From an uncultured Lachnoclostridium sp. (GTDB lineage: Bacteria; Bacillota; Clostridia; Lachnospirales; Lachnospiraceae): a stretch of 64,000 nt of DNA. How positions within the stretch are numbered: position 1 is the first letter of the stretch; the number at the start of each line of letters is the position of its first letter. Made by a program: the position numbers and the translations under genes. Shown here one piece after another: positions 1-8,429 of the stretch. The stretch is taken from positions 40,033 to 104,032 of the forward strand of contig CALWDO010000005.1 of NCBI GenBank assembly GCA_944376715.1, read 5' to 3'. The notes beneath the pieces were generated by a model. It was not told where the DNA came from. It saw only the letters and a list, made by a program, of their open reading frames with translations, and ran no database searches.

Positions 1-792
1 GCTGTCGTAAACCAAAAAGGCGGTGTGGGAAAGACCACGACGGTAGCATGTTTGGGGATGGGTCTGGCAGCCCGTGGAAAGAAAGCCCTGCTGGTCGATT
101 TGGATGCCCAGGGGAGCCTTGGGATCTGTCTAGGTTATGACTATCCGGAAAAGTATCCGGTCACCATGGTGGAGCTGTTCTCGGCATCCGTTGCCGGGGA
201 GTTGGATGAGACGAACGCAGAAAAAGCGGTTCTTCCTTATGGTGAGAACGTGGACTGCATCTTATCTCACCGGGGCCTGACCACCTTGGAGTTCGCATTG
301 CTGAAAGTGGAAGCGCCGTCCCACAAATTAGCCCAGGTTCTGTCCCAGTATCAGGAACGGTATGATTACATCCTGCTGGATGGGCCGCCCATGTTTGGAC
401 TGTTGACCATGAACATGTTGTGCGCGGCGGACTGGGTGCTGGTTCCGGTACAAGCAGAATACCTGGCTGCGAAGGGGCTGGAACAGATGCTCCGGTCGAT
501 TTCCGGGATCATGAAAACGGAGAATTCGTCGTTAAGAATCCTGGGCATCCTGCCGTCTATGGTAAATGACCGGACAAGAGATGCCAGAGATGTGCTCAAA
601 CTTCTGGAGGACACTTATGGGAACAGTATTCGGATTCTTCCGGCAGTTCCCTTTTCTGTCCGGGCGAAAGAGATCAGTTCCAGAGGAAAGACGATTTACC
701 AGGTGGACAAAGGTGGAAAAGTAACCGGGGCATATGAGCGGCTGGTGGATATCGTGCTGGAATCCTGCGGGAAGGAGGCGCCGGATGTATGA
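1..792 (+). CDS. parA: ParA/Soj-type partition ATPase, 5' end cut by window edge
   Basis: A Walker-type ATPase that, with ParB, segregates or stabilises plasmids and integrative elements. The reading frame is open from base 1, so the true start lies outside the window. The deviant Walker A motif KGGVGKTT is at about residues 6-13, the A' region LLVDLDAQGS follows, and the Walker B region reads YILLDGPP at about residue 125. The length fits a small ParA of about 265 residues. Its stop overlaps the parB start (ATGA at 789-792), so the two are translationally coupled. The context of ParB, RecT and a serine recombinase points to the maintenance module of an integrative element. Chromosomal Soj is less likely because no rpmH/gidA neighbourhood is present. 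Confidence 0.93.
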   Translation, partial: AVVNQKGGVGKTTTVACLGMGLAARGKKALLVDLDAQGSLGICLGYDYPEKYPVTMVELFSASVAGELDETNAEKAVLPYGENVDCILSHRGLTTLEFALLKVEAPSHKLAQVLSQYQERYDYILLDGPPMFGLLTMNMLCAADWVLVPVQAEYLAAKGLEQMLRSISGIMKTENSSLRILGILPSMVNDRTRDARDVLKLLEDTYGNSIRILPAVPFSVRAKEISSRGKTIYQVDKGGKVTGAYERLVDIVLESCGKEAPDV

Positions 793-1718
793 ACCTGACT
801 TCGTTTGAAAAGATGTTGGAGCAGAATGACAGTACGGACATTGCGCTGTCCCTGATCGATCCGTTTCCGGGGCATCCCTTCCGGGTACAGGAGGATGCGG
901 AGATGGAAGAACTGGTGGAGAGCATCCGGGAACACGGCGTTTTGGTTCCGGTAATCCTGCGAAAACATGGAGCCAGGAGGTATCAGATTGTAGCCGGTCA
1001 CAGGAGATGTTTTGCCAGCAGAAAACTTCAGAAGGAGACGGTACCGGCAGTGGTCAAGGACCTGTCGGAGGAAGAAGCAGTGATCTGGATGGTGGATTCC
1101 AATATCCAGCGCACGGATATCCTGCCCAGCGAGAAGGCGAAAGCATACCGGATGAAGATGGATGCGCTGTCAAAACAGGGATACCGGACAGATTTGTTGC
1201 CTGAAGACGACGCTTCCCGACAAGTTGTCGGGAGGTGGAAAAAAGAATCTGCTGAGCAGGTCGGAACTGAAAACGGAGACAGCGGCAGGCAGGTGCAGCG
1301 GTATCTCCGCCTGAACTATCTGATCCCGGATCTCTTAGACCGGGTGGACCAGAAATCGCTGGCGTTTCTGGCAGGGGTGGAGCTTTCCTATCTGACGGAA
1401 GATTCCCAAAGAGCATTGTCGGAGCACCTGATGGAGAGTGCCGGAAAGGTTTCCCTGAAACAGGCAAGACATCTGAAGGAACAGGAACAACAGGAAAAGC
1501 AGGGGACGCTGACCAGGGAGGCGATCCGGGCTTCCTTATTTAAGCCGGGAAAAACGTCTGTCGGGATCCGGGAGAAGAGCAAGGCGTCAGATCGCGCACG
1601 TGCTGCAGGGAAGGATGTATATAAAAAGTATTTCCCGTCCGGATACAGTGCAAAGGAAAGAGACCGGGTTATCTGCAGCTTATTAGAGAAATGGAAAAAA
1701 GGAGAGATCACAGTATGA
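789..1718 (+). CDS. parB: ParB/Spo0J-family partition protein
   Basis: A DNA-binding partner of ParA, 309 residues. The N-terminal ParB/Srx nuclease-like fold is visible as DPFPGHPF, the strand SIREHGVLVPVILR, and AGHRR at about residues 75-79, which replaces the usual GERR box. The segment DSNIQRTDILPSEKAKAY, typical of ParB, follows. The middle holds the HTH-like region and the C-terminus is basic (KERDRVICSLLEKWKK). The start overlaps the parA stop by 4 nt, and the parB stop in turn overlaps the next small ORF by 4 nt, so three genes form a tightly coupled operon. It probably binds a parS-like site in the element, but I did not identify one. Confidence 0.92.
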   Translation: MNLTSFEKMLEQNDSTDIALSLIDPFPGHPFRVQEDAEMEELVESIREHGVLVPVILRKHGARRYQIVAGHRRCFASRKLQKETVPAVVKDLSEEEAVIWMVDSNIQRTDILPSEKAKAYRMKMDALSKQGYRTDLLPEDDASRQVVGRWKKESAEQVGTENGDSGRQVQRYLRLNYLIPDLLDRVDQKSLAFLAGVELSYLTEDSQRALSEHLMESAGKVSLKQARHLKEQEQQEKQGTLTREAIRASLFKPGKTSVGIREKSKASDRARAAGKDVYKKYFPSGYSAKERDRVICSLLEKWKKGEITV

Positions 1719-1840
1719 CGAAGGAAACCGTATGGAAGGTAGTAAAAGGCGCAGGGACGATTGCCGTGACGGTGATCACGGTGTCTGCAGAGGTCTTAAA
1801 GGAAGTATGGAGACAGTACAGCGAGAAAAGGAAAAACTAA
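1715..1840 (+). CDS. 41-residue protein downstream of ParB
   Basis: A short ORF that begins MTKETVWKVVKGAG and ends YSEKRKN. Its ATG overlaps the parB stop as ATGA, the same arrangement as between parA and parB. This coupling, together with a terminator-like hairpin 18 bases after its stop, supports it as a real gene. The middle (GTIAVTVITVSAEVL) is hydrophobic to amphipathic and could sit on or in the membrane, flanked by lysine- and arginine-rich ends. I do not recognise a family. It may be an accessory of the partition operon, but nothing in the sequence proves a function. Confidence 0.6.
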   Translation: MTKETVWKVVKGAGTIAVTVITVSAEVLKEVWRQYSEKRKN

Positions 1841-1857
1841 AGACTGGAACGTGTATG

Positions 1858-1890
1858 GCGGGCAGGGGAATATCACCACTGCCCGCTTTT
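1858..1890 (+). terminator. Rho-independent terminator after the partition operon
   Basis: A perfect 8-bp stem, GCGGGCAG (1858-1865) with CTGCCCGC (1879-1886), followed by TTTT. It lies between the 41-residue ORF and the DUF932 gene and would end or attenuate the parAB transcript. Confidence 0.75.
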
Positions 1891-1940
1891 CATGTAAAAA
1901 ATGAAACCGGCATCAGCCGAAGAGAAAGGAGAAAAGAAAA

Positions 1941-2873
1941 ATGGCAGCGAATGTAGAGAGCATGTTTTCAACACGGGAGAAACCCTGGCACGGGCTTGGA
2001 ACGATCGTGGCAGAAGCGCCCACATCCAAAGAGGCGCTGGAACTGGCAGGGCTTGACTGGAAGGTGATCCAGAGGAAGGTGTATACGGAAGGAGGCCAGC
2101 AGATCTCCGGATGCCGTGTGAATATCCGGGACCGGGATGGAAAGATCTTAGGGGTCGTCGGAGACCGTTACCGGGTCGTCCAGAATGAAGAGGCATTCGC
2201 ATTCACCGATGCACTTTTGGGAGAAGGGGTGCGTTATGAGACCGCCGGGGCGCTGCAGTCCGGGAGACGGGTATGGATGCTTGCAAAACTTCCAAAGGAG
2301 TACATCATTTCCGGGGAACAGATCAGTCCCTATCTGGTGTTCTGCAATTCCCATGACGGGAGCGGAGCCATAAGGGTGGCTATGACCCCGGTGAGGGTAG
2401 TATGTTCCAACACCTTAAACCTGGCACTGTCCACGGCAAAGCGTTCCTGGTCGGCACGGCACACGGTGAGCATATCCGGGAAACTGGAGGAAGCAAGGGA
2501 GACGCTGCTTTTTGCGGAGCATTACATGGCAGAACTTGGCAAAGAGATCTGCGACCTTCAGAAGATCCGCCTGTCCGATAAGGCGGTGATGGATTATATG
2601 AAAACCCTGATCCCCATGCGGGAGGATATGACCATCCAGCAGAAGAAGAACGTGACGAATCTGAGGGAGAACTTAAAACAAAGGTATTTTGACGCGCCGG
2701 ATCTGATTGATATCGGGAAGAACGGATACCGGTTCCTGAATGCAGTCAGCGATTTTGCCACCCACAATGAACCGCTGCGGAAGACTGCCGGATATCAGGA
2801 AAATCTGTTTATTCGGACAATGGATGGGAACGCCCTGATTGACCGGGCCTACCAGATGGTGAAGGCGGCGTAG
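1941..2873 (+). CDS. DUF932 / phage-plasmid-like protein (TIGR03299 type)
   Basis: A 310-residue protein of the DUF932 family, common on phages, plasmids and integrative elements; its biochemical role is not established. The diagnostic N-terminus MFSTREKPWHGLGT is at about residues 8-21. The region YRVVQNEEAFAFTDAL and the block MTPVRVVCSNTLNLAL in the middle also match what I know of the family. An AGAAAGGAG-type ribosome site precedes the ATG. It follows a terminator and precedes radC, yqaJ and recT, a grouping usual for the early or recombination region of such elements. No membrane segment is seen. Confidence 0.88.
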   Translation: MAANVESMFSTREKPWHGLGTIVAEAPTSKEALELAGLDWKVIQRKVYTEGGQQISGCRVNIRDRDGKILGVVGDRYRVVQNEEAFAFTDALLGEGVRYETAGALQSGRRVWMLAKLPKEYIISGEQISPYLVFCNSHDGSGAIRVAMTPVRVVCSNTLNLALSTAKRSWSARHTVSISGKLEEARETLLFAEHYMAELGKEICDLQKIRLSDKAVMDYMKTLIPMREDMTIQQKKNVTNLRENLKQRYFDAPDLIDIGKNGYRFLNAVSDFATHNEPLRKTAGYQENLFIRTMDGNALIDRAYQMVKAA

Positions 2874-2959
2874 GCGGGTCAGATATTTATTTATCTATAT
2901 ATAGAAGAAATCCCGACAAATAGATCTCTAAGAAGAAAACTTGATAAGGAGTGTGAATC

Positions 2960-3535
2960 ATGGAAGATAAGAAGAAAAAACAGACCGTCAGCACGGAAGA
3001 AACATCAAACGGCAGTGTATCTCGCATCAAACGGAAACGGATCGCAGTGGTACGCGCCAAACAGGAACGGACCGGAATCCTGTATTCGGATATACGGAAG
3101 CTTCAAAGCCCGGAAGATGCCGTGGCCGCTTTTGGAGGTTTGTTTGAGAATGCAGGGGTGGAGCATTTGCTGGCCGTAGCCCTGACCCAGAGCGGGGAGC
3201 CGGTTGCACTGCAGGTCATAGGGATCGGAGCGGTCAATTCCTGTCAGGTTGCGGTGGCAGAGATCATGAAGTTTGCGCTTCTGTCCAACTGTCCGGGAGT
3301 ATTGCTGATGCATAACCATCCGTCCGGAAATGTGCTTCCATCCAAAGAGGATGAAAAGACAACGCTCCGGGTAAAAGACGCCGGAAGCCTTCTTGGAATC
3401 GATCTGGTGGATCATGTGATCGTGGGAGAACCGGGAACCGGGTACAGCATCGAAGGGAAAAGATTTATTCAGGCGGAAAAAAGGCAGGATGACCGGGAAG
3501 GACAGAACCCAATCATCCGGAAGAAAGGAGCGTAA
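2960..3535 (+). CDS. radC: RadC-like JAB-domain protein
   Basis: A 191-residue protein with a JAB/MPN metalloprotease-like domain. The zinc-binding signature is visible as LLMHNHPSGNVLPSKED (His-x-His followed by Ser and Asp) at about residues 115-131, and HVIVG near residue 152 closes the fold. The first 30 residues are lysine- and arginine-rich and not conserved. Mobile-element RadC proteins usually lack the helix-hairpin-helix of chromosomal RadC, and this one does too. A clear AAGGAG ribosome site precedes the ATG. The next gene starts 6 bases after its stop, so it sits in the yqaJ-recT transcription unit. Its role is unknown; a part in DNA processing or anti-restriction has been proposed for the family. 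Confidence 0.9.
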   Translation: MEDKKKKQTVSTEETSNGSVSRIKRKRIAVVRAKQERTGILYSDIRKLQSPEDAVAAFGGLFENAGVEHLLAVALTQSGEPVALQVIGIGAVNSCQVAVAEIMKFALLSNCPGVLLMHNHPSGNVLPSKEDEKTTLRVKDAGSLLGIDLVDHVIVGEPGTGYSIEGKRFIQAEKRQDDREGQNPIIRKKGA

Positions 3536-3540
3536 GAACT

Positions 3541-4473
3541 ATGATCCTGAACAGGCTTACCAGTAAAGACGATCAGGAAGAATGGCTCCGTATCCGGAAA
3601 CGATACCTGACCGGGACGGACGCCGGGGCAGTCTGCGGGATGAATCCGTATAAGAGCGCGATCCAGGTCTATCTGGATAAAACCACCCCGGACATTGAGA
3701 TGAAAGACAATGAAGCCATGCGTCTGGGACGGGATATGGAAGACTATGTGGCGGAGCGGTTTATGGAGGCGACCGGGAAGAAAGTACGCCGGAGCAATGC
3801 CATGTATGTAAGCGACAGGCATCCTTTTATGATGGCCAACGTAGACCGGCTGGTCGTTGGGGAAAATGCGGGGCTGGAGTGCAAGACTGCCAGCCCCTAT
3901 ACGGCGGACCGGTGGAAAGACGGGAAGGTGCCGGAATGGTATTATCTGCAGTGCCAGCACTATATGGAGACGCTGGGAAAAGACGGCTGGTATCTGGCGG
4001 TGCTGATCTTCGGGAAAGGATTCCAGTATACTTACATGGAACGGGATGAAGAGCTGCTTAGGGATCTGGTTTCCATCGAGAAAGATTTCTGGGAGAACCA
4101 TGTACAGGCAGGAGTCATGCCCGCGCCGGATGGATCCAAAGGAGCGGATGAACTGATCCGGAAATATTTCCATACAAAAACCGGGGTAACGACACAGCTG
4201 ATCGGTTTTGACGACCGGATCAGCCGAAGGAATGAACTGTCTGACCTGATCAAAAAGCTGCAGACGGAACAGAAAACCATCGACCAGGAACTGAAGATGT
4301 ACCTGGGGAAAGAACAGGCGCAGATCGGTATCTCGGATCATTACCGGGTGACCTGGAACGAGATCGAGAGCAGCCGGATCGACACGGAACGGCTGAAGAG
4401 AGAGCGGCCGGAGATATACAGGGAATACACAAAGGTGCAGAAAAGCTCCAGGCTGAATATCTATGTAGCGTGA
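3541..4473 (+). CDS. YqaJ-family viral-type recombinase exonuclease
   Basis: A lambda-exonuclease-like PD-(D/E)XK nuclease of 310 residues that would resect double-stranded ends for its RecT partner. The family start LTGTDAGAVCGMNPY is at about residues 22-36. GRDMEDYVAERFMEATG follows, and the nuclease core is seen as MMANVDRLV (Asp) and GLECKTAS (Glu-x-Lys) at about residues 97-121. QCQHYMETL follows at about residue 140. The C-terminal part is helical. It directly precedes recT, the usual order of a two-component annealing recombination system, separated only by a hairpin. RadC lies 6 bases upstream. Confidence 0.93.
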   Translation: MILNRLTSKDDQEEWLRIRKRYLTGTDAGAVCGMNPYKSAIQVYLDKTTPDIEMKDNEAMRLGRDMEDYVAERFMEATGKKVRRSNAMYVSDRHPFMMANVDRLVVGENAGLECKTASPYTADRWKDGKVPEWYYLQCQHYMETLGKDGWYLAVLIFGKGFQYTYMERDEELLRDLVSIEKDFWENHVQAGVMPAPDGSKGADELIRKYFHTKTGVTTQLIGFDDRISRRNELSDLIKKLQTEQKTIDQELKMYLGKEQAQIGISDHYRVTWNEIESSRIDTERLKRERPEIYREYTKVQKSSRLNIYVA

Positions 4474-4520
4474 TCTGCGGCGGTATACAGAATGGAATTT
4501 TAAATAAGAAGATTAATTCA

Positions 4521-4548
4521 GGGCATCGTAAAAAAGCGGTGCCCTTTT
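4521..4548 (+). terminator. Terminator-like hairpin between the exonuclease gene and recT
   Basis: GGGCATCG (4521-4528) pairs with CGGTGCCC (4537-4544) through one wobble, and TTTT follows. The recT ribosome site AAGGAAGGG begins only a few bases later, so the hairpin may attenuate rather than fully end transcription. Confidence 0.6.
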
Positions 4549-4568
4549 ATAAGGAAGGGAAGATTTCT

Positions 4569-5372
4569 ATGGACGTAAAACAAGAACTCGCCCGGAAAGC
4601 AGGGCGTTCCGAGAAAAAGGATATCACGCTGACGAAAAACATGAGCATTGCGGATCTGATCCGTGCCATGGAACCAGAGATCAAAAAGGCGCTTCCAAGT
4701 GTGTTGACGCCGGAACGGTTTACACGGATGGCACTGTCGGCGCTGAATACTACGCCGAAGCTGCAGGAATGCACTCAGATGAGTTTCCTTGCGGCGCTTA
4801 TGAATGCGGCACAGCTGGGGCTGGAGCCGAACACCCCGTTGGGACAGGCATACCTGATCCCCTATAACAATCATGGCACCTTGGAATGCCAATTCCAGAT
4901 CGGTTATAAAGGGCTTTTGGATCTGGCCTATCGGAATGAAAATGTTCAGACGGTCCAGGCTCATTGCGTCTACAAGAATGATCAGTTTTCCTATGAACTG
5001 GGGCTGAACCCGGATCTGCGCCATGTGCCGGAACTGTTGGACCGCGGGGAGATGTACGCGGTGTATGCTGTTTTCCGTTTGAAAAATGGTGGGTTTGGAT
5101 TTGAGGTCATGAGCAAGGCAGACGTTGACCGGCATGCGCGGAAATATTCCAAGGCGATCGATGCGGCATACAGTCCCTGGAAGACCAACTATGAAGAGAT
5201 GGCCAAGAAAACAGCAATCCGGCAGGTGCTGAAGTATGCCCCTATGAAGACAGACTTTGTACGGGCCATGGCGGTAGACGGTGCGATCCAGGAAGAGATC
5301 GGAGTGGACATGAGTGAAGTGGAACGCCAACAGGCGGTTTCCGAAAGTGAATATCAGGAAGTGGAGGAGTAG
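4569..5372 (+). CDS. recT: RecT-family single-strand annealing protein
   Basis: A phage-type single-strand DNA annealing protein of 267 residues and partner of the YqaJ exonuclease. Family landmarks are SVLTPERFTRMALSALNTTP at about residues 39-58, ALMNAAQLGLEPNT near residue 75, and QIGYKGLLDLAYRN near residue 110. EMAKKTAIRQVLKYAP near residue 215 is also typical. I chose the ATG at 4569, since AAGGAAGGG lies just upstream; a longer in-frame start at 4470 would run through the hairpin and add an unrelated N-terminus. It would support recombination or replication repair of the element. The acidic C-terminal tail (ESEYQEVEE) is usual for annealing proteins. Confidence 0.93.
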   Translation: MDVKQELARKAGRSEKKDITLTKNMSIADLIRAMEPEIKKALPSVLTPERFTRMALSALNTTPKLQECTQMSFLAALMNAAQLGLEPNTPLGQAYLIPYNNHGTLECQFQIGYKGLLDLAYRNENVQTVQAHCVYKNDQFSYELGLNPDLRHVPELLDRGEMYAVYAVFRLKNGGFGFEVMSKADVDRHARKYSKAIDAAYSPWKTNYEEMAKKTAIRQVLKYAPMKTDFVRAMAVDGAIQEEIGVDMSEVERQQAVSESEYQEVEE

Positions 5373-5376
5373 AACG

Positions 5377-6276
5377 ATGACGGAAGAAAGAAAAGAAAGG
5401 ATTACAGCTTTGACCAGTCTGAAATTGGAAGACTTTATAGTGAGCAGACATTTGATTGAGAAGAATAACAGTACTTACAGGGAGGGAATTGGTTTCCGAA
5501 GATCAGGACAGCGCAATGGTCCGATTGTGTACTGGGATGACATTCTGGCGCACTGTGGTGAAGAATGTGATGACGACACAATGGTGGACTGTATCATCGG
5601 TATTGTAACGCCATATCTGGATCTTAACACGGACCCGCAGGAAATTTACTGTTGGGAGAAAAGCAAAGACAGAGTCCTGCCAAAGTTAATCAACGCCGAA
5701 CGGAATCAGGAGCGGCTGGAAAATCTGGTGCATCGAAAGTACCTGGATCTGGCTGAAATATACTGTACAAAAATGACAGTAGGGGATAGCCAGCAGGGAT
5801 ATGTAGAGGTGACTCGTGAAATGCTTGAAGAATGGGGAATTGACCAGGAGACTCTGGAAAGACAAGCGGCGGAAAACATGAAGGCACAGGGATACAGATT
5901 ATATTCAATGGAGGAAATGCTGGGTGGCTTTATGCCGACAAAAATTGATACGGAGACTGAAAAAGTTCCGCTACAGATCCTTACGAACAGAGAAGGTATC
6001 TTGGGTGCGGCGATTCTGGCAAATCTGGAACTTTTAAAGGAGGTAATCGGTGATAAGATGGGTGCCTGCTATCTCTTGCCAAGCAGTGTGCACGAACTGA
6101 TTGTTTGTCCGGCGGAATCGTGGATGGATGCGGAAGGTCTCCGGGAAGTTGTAAAGGAAGTGAATCAGAATGTAGTGGGTGAGACGGATTATTTATCGGA
6201 TAGTATATATGTATATAAGGCCATGTTTGATCAAGTACAAATATATATGGGACAAGAAAACGATAATTTTGTATAA
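5377..6276 (+). CDS. DUF5688 family protein
   Basis: A soluble 299-residue protein resembling DUF5688, a family found widely on Lachnospiraceae integrative elements and of unknown function. Features that match are KLINAERNQERLENLVHRKY near residue 104, the TREMLEEWGI block, the LTNREGILGAAIL strand-helix, and CYLLPSSVHELIVCPA near residue 230. The ATG at 5377 lies 10 bases after GGAGG and 4 bases after the recT stop. No signal peptide or membrane segment is seen. Base composition starts to become AT-rich at its 3' end, where the next unit begins. The family call rests on pattern memory only. Confidence 0.75.
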   Translation: MTEERKERITALTSLKLEDFIVSRHLIEKNNSTYREGIGFRRSGQRNGPIVYWDDILAHCGEECDDDTMVDCIIGIVTPYLDLNTDPQEIYCWEKSKDRVLPKLINAERNQERLENLVHRKYLDLAEIYCTKMTVGDSQQGYVEVTREMLEEWGIDQETLERQAAENMKAQGYRLYSMEEMLGGFMPTKIDTETEKVPLQILTNREGILGAAILANLELLKEVIGDKMGACYLLPSSVHELIVCPAESWMDAEGLREVVKEVNQNVVGETDYLSDSIYVYKAMFDQVQIYMGQENDNFV

Positions 6277-6320
6277 TACAATTATAAGAAAATTATTGAG
6301 AAGTAATGTTTTTATTAATT

Positions 6321-6352
6321 TTAAACAGTTGGGAATCTTCCCAACTGTTTAA
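6321..6352. repeat. Perfect 32-nt palindrome upstream of the ATPase pair
   Basis: Arms of 15 bp, TTAAACAGTTGGGAA and its exact complement, are separated by TC. No T-tract follows on either strand, so it is a poor classical terminator. It sits 23 bases before the first gene of the AT-rich unit and could be an operator or cruciform. It could also be an mRNA-end hairpin for the DUF5688 transcript. Confidence 0.8.
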
Positions 6353-6374
6353 AAAGTAGTAGGAGGAGAGGACT

Positions 6375-6968
6375 ATGCCGCGAAAATCGAATGAACAGAA
6401 GATTTTACTGTTTGGATTGAGAGGAGATGAGCGTTCGTTTTATTATAAGCATTTTAAAATTGACAAGAATAGAAAAAGGCTCATCTCGTTTGATCGGGCA
6501 TTGGATGAGGCGATAAAGAGAGATATAGTTTATGACTTGATTTGTTTCCTTAGAGCAAATACAGATGAAAAAAAGTCAGTCTCATCATTGAGAACTTCAC
6601 ACAGTAGCGATTGGAAAGATTATTTTTTAACTTCACAATTTTTGACTATGGTTGGAGCAACACATGGAGCAATAGTGGAAAACATCGACGACGAAAAAGT
6701 TTTTAAAAATCCAATGGCTATTATTATTCTTGCATATAAATACATTTTAAATCAGCCAGATATTGATATAAATCAGCATATCTGGGATACGCTGGAGCTC
6801 GCTTTGACAGAATTGGACAATGGTCAACAAGAAAACGAAATTCAAGACTATCAATGGCAAATAAAAGCTAATTTACGAAATAGGGGCACAACTTATGGAT
6901 GGAAGCTATCTTCCATCCAGGACTGTCAAAAGATTGAGTACGCAAGATTTATTTTCTTTATGGCATGA
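6375..6968 (+). CDS. Unknown 197-residue protein, first gene of the AT-rich pair
   Basis: I do not recognise a family. The protein starts MPRKSNEQKILLFGLRGDER after a good AGGAGGAGAGG site. It is basic at its N-terminus (NRKRLISF) and mostly helical, with a hydrophobic helix AIIILAYKYILNQPD near residue 117. No catalytic motif is obvious. Codon use and base composition are clearly more AT-rich than the preceding element genes, suggesting a separate origin. Its last 74 bases overlap the next gene in another frame. Adjacency and overlap imply that it works with the downstream P-loop ATPase, perhaps as a regulator or partner. A frameshifted single gene is the alternative. Confidence 0.7.
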   Translation: MPRKSNEQKILLFGLRGDERSFYYKHFKIDKNRKRLISFDRALDEAIKRDIVYDLICFLRANTDEKKSVSSLRTSHSSDWKDYFLTSQFLTMVGATHGAIVENIDDEKVFKNPMAIIILAYKYILNQPDIDINQHIWDTLELALTELDNGQQENEIQDYQWQIKANLRNRGTTYGWKLSSIQDCQKIEYARFIFFMA

Positions 6969-8418
6969 AATTGCAGATGCGGGGCTTTCTACTAGAGTAA
7001 GGAGCTTGTTGTTGGAGCGCCTTCAGCAATCTGCTGCGTGCGCTGAAAGGGAAATAATGTATGAGGTAGAGACGCCGGGTCTCTACCTCATAGATGGGAA
7101 AAATCCTGTTTATGCCGTTGGGAATCAGATACTATTTCCAAAATCTCAAGCCATACCCAATCTTGAGTTGAATGATGAAATGAAAGGGCATGCTTGGAAT
7201 TTATCCGAGGATATACTTGTTCGCACAGACTTATTAAAAAATTATGTAGAATTAGCTCCCGGCGTAAGTGTGATATTACTTTATGCAATTCTACTAGCTG
7301 CGATTAAACCGCTTCTTGTTAGTATGGGTTATATTCCATCCACAAATCTTATTATATATGGGGAGTCGGGGACCGGGAAGACATTGTTAGCGCGTACTAT
7401 GTGTATGCTTACAAAAGATATGGAATCCTTTACATGGGCAAGTGTGTTAAACGACAAAAAAAATGAAACTTTACGCAGACTAAAAAAAGCGTTTGGATTT
7501 GTATTTGTACTTGATGACTTCCATCCAGTGGCGGCAGGATATAATCAAAAACGCCAATTGGAACTAATGAACGCAACTCTTCGTTTTGTGGAAAGTAATG
7601 CTGAAAGTCCTGTGCTTGTTGTTACTGCAGAGTATTTGGATGGGAGTTATTCTATGCAAGATCGCTTGCTCCAGATTCAGTTGTCAGAAATTAATGTAGA
7701 AGTATTAAAAAAGATTCAGAATAATATTGATCTTTTACCTAGAATTGCCAGAAATTTTGCACAGACTCTACTTGATAATTATACAGGGATAACAGAAATG
7801 ATTAAAGAGTTTTACGAAAAATCTGTAATATCCCACAAATTGATCAGTAGAGAGGATAGACAGAGTGCAGAGCTTTTGATGGTAGCGGATCTATATGAAA
7901 AATATATGGGCGAAAGTCATCAGGAGGAACTAAGAGAGGCATTGAAAATGCAGATACAAATACAAAAGAAACATATGAGACTGGTAAAAAGTCAAAATAG
8001 TACAGACTATATTGCTTTGTTGTACAAATTGATCCAGGAAGATAAAGTGTATAAAATATGTTCAGACATGATTGACGAGTACAAATTGTTGCCAACCCAA
8101 ATATTTCTTAAGGATGGCAATGCTATCTACATGACAAAGGTGGCTCTGAAATATGGATTAGGTAAGTATTATGATGAAAAGACAGCTGCAGGGCTTGTCA
8201 AAAAAGTAATAGAGGATCTTAAAGAAAATGATCTGTTATTGCAGGATCGAGACACTACTTGTAAAAAGTTTCTGGGTGTGCGTCATTTGTGTATATCACT
8301 TTATGCGCTAAAAGGTTATATGTCTGTACGTTCATATGGAAAAAGGAGGAGTAAATTTATGTATTTGGCTGATCTAGAACTGGAAAACATACTAAGACAC
8401 AGGAAGGTGCGTTTTTAG
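6895..8418 (+). CDS. P-loop ATPase of unknown system, second gene of the pair
   Basis: A 507-residue protein with a central nucleotide-binding domain. Walker A is IYGESGTGKTLLAR at about residues 157-170 and Walker B is FVFVLDDFHPVA near residue 202; VLVVTAEYLDGS near residue 243 may hold a sensor position. The layout of an LLYAILLAAIKPLL helix just before Walker A recalls DUF927 or helicase-like ATPases of mobile elements. That is only a resemblance. About 230 C-terminal residues are helical and end basic (RSYGKRRSKF, LRHRKVRF), suggesting nucleic-acid contact. AGGGG lies 8 bases before the ATG at 6895, which supports independent initiation inside the upstream gene. The perfect palindrome at 8430 follows its stop. 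Confidence 0.75.
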   Translation: MDGSYLPSRTVKRLSTQDLFSLWHEIADAGLSTRVRSLLLERLQQSAACAEREIMYEVETPGLYLIDGKNPVYAVGNQILFPKSQAIPNLELNDEMKGHAWNLSEDILVRTDLLKNYVELAPGVSVILLYAILLAAIKPLLVSMGYIPSTNLIIYGESGTGKTLLARTMCMLTKDMESFTWASVLNDKKNETLRRLKKAFGFVFVLDDFHPVAAGYNQKRQLELMNATLRFVESNAESPVLVVTAEYLDGSYSMQDRLLQIQLSEINVEVLKKIQNNIDLLPRIARNFAQTLLDNYTGITEMIKEFYEKSVISHKLISREDRQSAELLMVADLYEKYMGESHQEELREALKMQIQIQKKHMRLVKSQNSTDYIALLYKLIQEDKVYKICSDMIDEYKLLPTQIFLKDGNAIYMTKVALKYGLGKYYDEKTAAGLVKKVIEDLKENDLLLQDRDTTCKKFLGVRHLCISLYALKGYMSVRSYGKRRSKFMYLADLELENILRHRKVRF

Positions 8419-8429
8419 GTATAAATTGT

